From: Nemertoderma westbladi
Lineage: Eukaryota > Xenacoelomorpha > Nemertodermatida > Nemertodermatidae
Assembly (NCBI GenBank): GCA_032718475.1
Contig: JAUCBJ010000733.1
Coordinates: forward strand, 1 to 23,017
Reading direction: 5' to 3'
Length of the DNA stretch: 23,017 bases
Numbering within the stretch: the stretch's first letter is position 1; the number at the start of each line of letters is the position of its first letter. A program made the position numbers and the translations under genes. The notes under the pieces were generated by a model. The model searched no databases. It was not told where the DNA came from and saw nothing but the letters and a program-made list of their open reading frames with translations. This document shows, one piece after another, positions 18,151-23,017 of this stretch.

Positions 18151-18761
18151 GTCACTCATCCTGGACCTGTCCTGCATTGTTTATTTGACTTAAGGTAGCG
18201 GCAGCCACACACTTTAAACCACTTAGCTTTAAATAGGCCTACCTGTCTGCATGTGTGAGTGCACTTCTTAGTGGTCCGCAATGCCTAATCTCTAAAATCA
18301 CATACGGATTATTCTGAATAGGAATCCATTACATACGGCACATACGCGTATGTGCATACGGATACGGCAAAAGCATACGGATACGGATACGGCGAAAAGT
18401 TATACCCGTTTTATATCATTTTACTCGACCGAGAAAACTGGTTTGATATGTTTTTAAAACTCGCACAGTACATAAAAGTGGTTTTATATGATTTTAAGTC
18501 GACTAAGAAAAGTGGTTTATATTCTACATATTTAATGGACATTGAAAAATGGTTTTATATAATTTTTAATACTCGCACGGTATATAAAAGTGGTTTTATA
18601 TGATTTTTATTCGACTGAGAAAAGTGGTTTTATATGTTTTTCAAAACTCGCACGGTACATAAAAGTAGTTCTATATGATTTTTCCACGACTAAGAAAAGT
18701 GGATTTATATGATTTTATGACTAAGAAAATTGGTTTTATTTGGCCTGATTCAGCCACCGTA
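18151..18761. repeat. Right arm of the foldback, intact
   Basis: Inner and outer parts are continuous here: 18151-18246 pairs with 17562-17650, and about 18246-18761 pairs with 12644-12982. It has extra copies of the AAAGTGGTTTTATATGATTT modules compared with the left arm. The 83-codon frame at 18352-18603 lies in the modules and is not a gene. Confidence 0.85.
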
Positions 18762-18767
18762 GAAACT

Positions 18768-20140
18768 AACATTTCGTTTCGATTTTGTTAATCCGCATTT
18801 TAGAAGAGAAGTATATGCATTCCTTTGTCCTGTCGGCGAGGCCGAGGAAAAAAATATTTTAAATTTTCGAGGAAATGTAGATTTCAAAGAGGTCAAAAAA
18901 TGGGTAGGTGTAAAATTACGTGTACATGTAAAATTAGGTGTAAATTTACTCTGACCCTCAAAAAATAATTCTTGTGGATATTGTGTAAATGAAACATATT
19001 TTGTAAATCAAATGTTTTGGGCAACTTTATATCACTTAATATGATACTGTGAAATATTTGTACAATATAATTATTAAAATTAATTTATCCCAGAAAGTTG
19101 TCTTTATAATAATTCATTTGAGTTACCCCATGTACAATAATGGGAGCCTGACAGCTTGTCATGGACGTGTGAAAGTTTCTCCTTATCAATAGAACCGCCC
19201 ATAAGTTAATACAAAATGTCACATCTTCGCTAATTTTATTACACAACTAACTATTTACAAATAAAAGTACATCGTAAACTATTACAAAAATGTAATGAAT
19301 TGGAGTAGAGTAACAAATGTTACAAGATGTTTTAATTTATTAATAAATTTAGTGACGTATGGAAAAACGTTAGGTAACGTATGGAAAATAACTGTTGAAA
19401 AAATCTGCTGGAATCCAGAATGACGGACTGATATTTTATACAGTTGTGGACCATGACACCAATTACAACTTTTGAAGGTTACAAAGCCTTCCCTTTGCAT
19501 TTAAACACTTCAGTGATGAAGATTCGAAGTCAAAGTAACTTATGGAAGTAACGTATGGACTGAAATTTGGACAAGCCATTGTATTATTGTAATTTACATC
19601 AGAGTTTGGAACATTTGTGTTTTGGACTTGGTATCATGCCATAATGCTATTCCTACTTTGGATTTTTTCAAAATGAGATACAAGGACTACTTCTGTCAAT
19701 ACGTTTTTCGATATTGCTTGTAATTCTTGAAATGCTATGAAATTTCTTCCCTAATACACCTGCTCAGTATAAACGAATTATCAGCTTAGATAAACAATCA
19801 CTAATGCTTTCCCACACTTTAATCTATTAATTATCTACAACATTCTATCATAAAAAATGCAATAATTAACGATTTATATTTCAATGATTAGGGTGAAAAA
19901 TTTTGAAACAGGCTCTAATGAATGAAAAAAGCTGTGTTTTCCTCTTACTTTTTTTTATCGAATAGTAGTCCTAGGGCCTATTTTAAAATTAATTTATAGT
20001 TGATTACTGGATCGTTTAGTGACATTCTGACATTATTGACTCGATATTATCATTAAATTTCTGTTCTGGTGTAACTTTCTTAGGATTTTCAGAAATGAAC
20101 TTTATTTAGGCCTATACTTCGGAATCCCGTTCCAAAACAT
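18768..20140. other. AT-rich non-coding DNA
   Basis: No gene, RNA or clear element is found. The 72-codon minus-strand frame at 19282-19500 has no recognisable motif. Three short direct repeats of AACGTATGGA or TGACGTATGGA lie at about 19352-19560. A TGTCGGCGAGGCCGAGG segment at 18831-18847 resembles the inverse of one near 22660-22680. Confidence 0.6.
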
Positions 20141-22372
20141 CGGGATGGGGACTGGGATTGTATTTTCACCGGGATGGGGACTGGGGTTGTATTTTTCACC
20201 GGGATGGGGACTGGGATTGTATTTTTACCGGGATGGGGACTGGGATTGTATTTTCACCGGGATGGGGACTGGCATTGTATTTTTATCCGGGATGGGGACT
20301 GGGATTGTATTTTTAACCGGGATGGGGACTGGGATTGTATTTTTAACCGGGATGGGGACTGGGGTTGTATTTTTCACCGGGATGGGGACTGGGATTGTAT
20401 TTTTAACCGGGATGGGGACTGGGATTGTATTTTTAACCGGGATGGGGACTGGGATTGTATTTTTAACCGGGATGGGGACTGGGATTGTATTTTCACCGGG
20501 ATGGGGACTGGGGTTGTATTTTTCACCGGGATGGGGACTGGGATTGTATTTTTACCGGGATGGGGACTGGGATTGTATTTTCACCGGGATGGGGACTGGC
20601 ATTGTATTTTTATCCGGGATGGGGACTGGGATTGTACTTTCACCGGGATGGGGACTGGGATTGCATTTTCACCGGGATGGGGACTGGGATTGTATTTTCA
20701 CCAAGATGGGGACTGTGATTGCATTTTCACCTGGATGGGGACTGCAAATTGTATTTTTAACCGGGATGGGGACTGGGATTGTATTTTTAACCGGGATGGG
20801 GACTGGGATTGCATTTTCACCGGGATGGGGACTGGGGTTGTATTTTTCACCGGGGTGGGGACTGGGATTGTATTTTTAACCGGGATGGGGACTGGGATTG
20901 TATTTTTCACCGGGATGGGGACTGGGATTGTATTATTCACCGGGATGGGGACTGGGATTGTATTTTTAACCGGGATGGGGACTGGGATTGTATTTTTAAC
21001 CGGGATGGGGACTGGGATTGCATTTTCACCGGGATGGGGACTGGGGTTGTATTTTTCACCGGGATGGGAACTGGGGTTGTATTTTTCACCGGGGTGGGGA
21101 CTGGGATTGTATTTTTCACCGGGATGGGGACTGGGATTGTATTTTTAACCGGGATGGGGACTGGGATTGCATTTTCACCGGGATGGGGACTGGGGTTGTA
21201 TTTATCACCGGTGTGGGGTCTGGGATTGTATTTTTAACCGGGATGGGGACTGGGATTGTATTTTTAACCGGGATGGGGACTGGGATTGCATTTTCACCGG
21301 GATGGGGACTGGGGTTGTATTTTTCACCGGGGTGGGGACTGGGATTGTATTTTTAACCGGGATGGGGACTGGGATTGTATTTTTCACCGGGATGGGGACT
21401 GGGATTGTATTATTCACCGGGATGGGGACTGGGATTGTATTTTTAACCGGGATGGGGACTGGGATTGTATTTTTAACCGGGATGGGGACTGGGATTGTAT
21501 TTTTAACCGGGATGGGGACTGGGATTGCATTTTCACCGGGATGGGAACTGGGGTTGTATTTTTCACCGGGGTGGGGACTGGGATTGTATTTTTCACCGGG
21601 ATGGGGACTGGGATTGTATTTTTAACCGGGATGGGGACTGGGATTGCATTTTCACCGGGATGGGGACTGGGGTTGTATTTATCACCGGTATGGGGTCTGG
21701 GATTGTATTTTTAACCGGGATGGGGACTGGGATTGTATTTTTCACCGGGATGGGGACTGGGATTGTATTTTTCACCGGGATTATGGGACTATGGGATTAT
21801 ATTTTTAACCGGAATGGGGAATGGGATTGTATTTTTAACCGGGAGGGGGACTGGGATTGTATTTTTCACCGGGATGGGGACTGGGATTGTATTTTTCACC
21901 GGGATGGGGACTGGGATTGTATTTTTAACCGGGATGGGGACTGGGATTGCATTTTCACCGGGATGGGGACTGGGGTTGTATTTTTCACCGGTATGGGGAT
22001 AGGGATTGTATTTTTAACCGGGATGGGGACTGGGATTGTATTTTTCACCGGGATGGGGACTGGGATTGTATTTTTCACCGGGATGGGGACTGGGATTGTA
22101 TTTATAACCGGAATGGGGAATGGGATTGTATTTTTAACCGGGAGGGGGACTGGGATTGTATTTTTAACCGGGATGGGGACTGGGATTGCATTTTCACCGG
22201 GATGGGGACTGGGGTTGTATTTTTCACCGGGATGGGGACTGGGATTGTATTTTTAACCAGGATGGGGACTGGGATTGTATTTTAACCGGGATGGGGACTG
22301 GGATTGTATTTTTAACCGGGATGGGGACTGGAATTGTATTTTTCACCGGGATGGGGACTGGGATTGCATTAT
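20141..22372 (+). repeat. Minisatellite D: G-rich 30-bp array, ~74 copies
   Basis: The unit is ACCGGGATGGGGACTGGGAT followed by TGTATTTTTC. The step is 30 bases (for example ACCGG at 20346 and 20376), with 29-base variants lacking one T. Higher-order copies are visible through rare variants: GGCATTGTAT at 20271 and 20598 (327 bases), TATTATTCAC at 20931 and 21409 (478), TTTATCACCG at 21201 and 21678 (477), GGAATGGGGA at 21811 and 22110 (299). Open frames of up to 324 codons on both strands follow from the 30-base step and lack any domain or start evidence. Confidence 0.97.
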
Positions 22373-23017
22373 ACAATAGGCTACTGATAGGCGAATAGGT
22401 TACTGATAAAATGGAAGCAATATAGTAAAATATTGCAGTTCAATTTATCATGTAATACTATATCGCTCTATCTTTTATTAAGGAATTGAGCAACAAAAAA
22501 GTAGCACTTTAAGAATATAATTACGTATTACATGGGAAAAAAACGTCAACCATTTTTTTTTCAACATTCTCTCGACTTTTTATTAACATCGCTGGTGATT
22601 GGTAAATAAAATACCTCGAGAATAAAGAAGAAAAGACTACTTTTTTCCAAGTAACATTTTTCCTCGGCCGTCCGACTCGAAAAAATATGCTTTTACTTAT
22701 TCCTAGAAAATGCTGATTAAAAAAATCGACAAAAAAAATAATAGGCATATTTATTAATTCCATAAGCTTTGCAATGTAATTTTATTTAACAATACTTCAT
22801 CGTCTGTGGCACCTTTATTTTGTATTTTGTTTATTTTTTTTTTTTAGAACTTCAATTAGATTTGATCGCATTCTTCTTCGGATTCCGAATACGATAGGGG
22901 GGGGGGGGGGGGGGGGGGGGGGGTGCTTTCGACACGATCATAGGTATCAAACGTAATCAAATTTATTGATTTTCGTTTATTGTTTTGGATAGAATAAAGT
23001 GCCAGTGTAACCTGCTC
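22373..23017. other. AT-rich non-coding DNA
   Basis: No gene is seen. The 80-codon minus-strand frame at 22521-22763 comes from A/T runs and has no recognisable motif. A tandem pair TAGGCTACTGATA/TAGGTTACTGATA lies just after the array at about 22377-22408. Confidence 0.6.
22897..22923 (+). repeat. Poly(G) tract, 27 G
   Basis: Twenty-seven consecutive G residues. This length is prone to replication slippage and sequencing error, so the exact count is uncertain. Confidence 0.9.

Larger units (their letters stand above)
12644..18761. mobile_element. Foldback transposon with long modular inverted arms
   Basis: Both outer ends read TACGGTGGCTGAATCAGGCC and stay identical for about 68 bases. The element is flanked by GAAACT direct repeats at 12638-12643 and 18762-18767, a 6-base target duplication. 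The arms contain tandem modules of about 37/75 bases (CTCGCAC near 18461, 18573 and 18648; AAAGTGGTTTTATATGATTT), then repeated ATACGG and a palindrome, GCACATACGCGTATGTGC at 18338-18355. The right arm is longer by several modules. Long modular arms around an unrelated loop are the architecture of foldback elements such as Drosophila FB and sea urchin TU. No transposase is encoded. A LINE was later inserted in the left arm; without it and one AGAC copy, the element is about 1.54 kb. Confidence 0.85.

Noticed and set aside
19352-19560. Three TAACGTATGGA-like direct repeats containing CRE-like TGACGTA
   Set aside because: Irregular spacing and short length, with no nearby gene. Not distinguishable from chance.
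20145-22285. Open frames of up to 324 codons over array D
   Set aside because: They are a 30-base repeat translated in several frames, with no start context, domain or terminal unique sequence.
18831-22683. Shared GTCGG-GGCCGAGGAAAAA segment at 18831-18857 and, inverted, near 22660-22680
   Set aside because: The match is only about 25 bases and imperfect. It may be a fragment of a common repeat, but no boundaries or arms can be defined.

Overview
This is eukaryotic nuclear DNA, most likely from a marine invertebrate. It is AT-rich and gene-poor. It is full of inverted-repeat elements, minisatellites and a decayed LINE, and it holds one clear protein gene, an animal-type mitochondrial Xaa-Pro aminopeptidase 3. 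The short motif AGGCCTA recurs outside the arrays; I associate that with echinoderm and other marine invertebrate genomes, but it is not diagnostic. I see no prokaryotic operons, tRNA, rRNA or CRISPR array.

Layout. Positions 1-3420 are AT-rich DNA with two clusters of a GGGCCAT motif, a foldback element (1254-1402), a probable TA-target MITE (2572-2830) and a hairpin. Positions 3423-5878 hold minisatellite A (36/47-bp units built on GGGATATCC). A short 29-bp degenerate repeat with AACCGGTT cores follows at 5905-6002. Positions 6466-8740 hold minisatellite B (13/14-bp modules, almost free of T on the plus strand). Positions 9336-10270 hold an inverted-repeat element whose arms carry RFX X-box-like motifs. 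A broken coiled-coil fragment lies at about 10483-10725. XPNPEP3 occupies 10881-12464 as a single uninterrupted exon.

Downstream of the gene is a three-level nest. A foldback transposon (12644-18761) is flanked by 6-bp GAAACT duplications. A 5'-truncated Jockey/CR1-like LINE (12983-17557) sits in its left arm, flanked by AGAC. Inside the LINE is a TIR-flanked insert (about 14041-16606) filled with a near-perfect 315-bp tandem array and a (GAC)n microsatellite. Aligning the two foldback arms across the LINE shows the arm was once continuous, so the order of insertion can be read directly. Positions 18768-20140 look empty. Positions 20141-22372 hold minisatellite D (about 74 copies of a G-rich 30-bp unit), and the window ends in AT-rich DNA with a 27-G run.

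The many long open frames over arrays A, B and D follow from their composition and are not counted as genes. Apart from XPNPEP3, this is a record of transposition and unequal exchange. The points most worth following are the dated transposon nest, the satellite-bearing insert, and the X-box-like motifs next to XPNPEP3, a gene tied in humans to a nephronophthisis-like disease.
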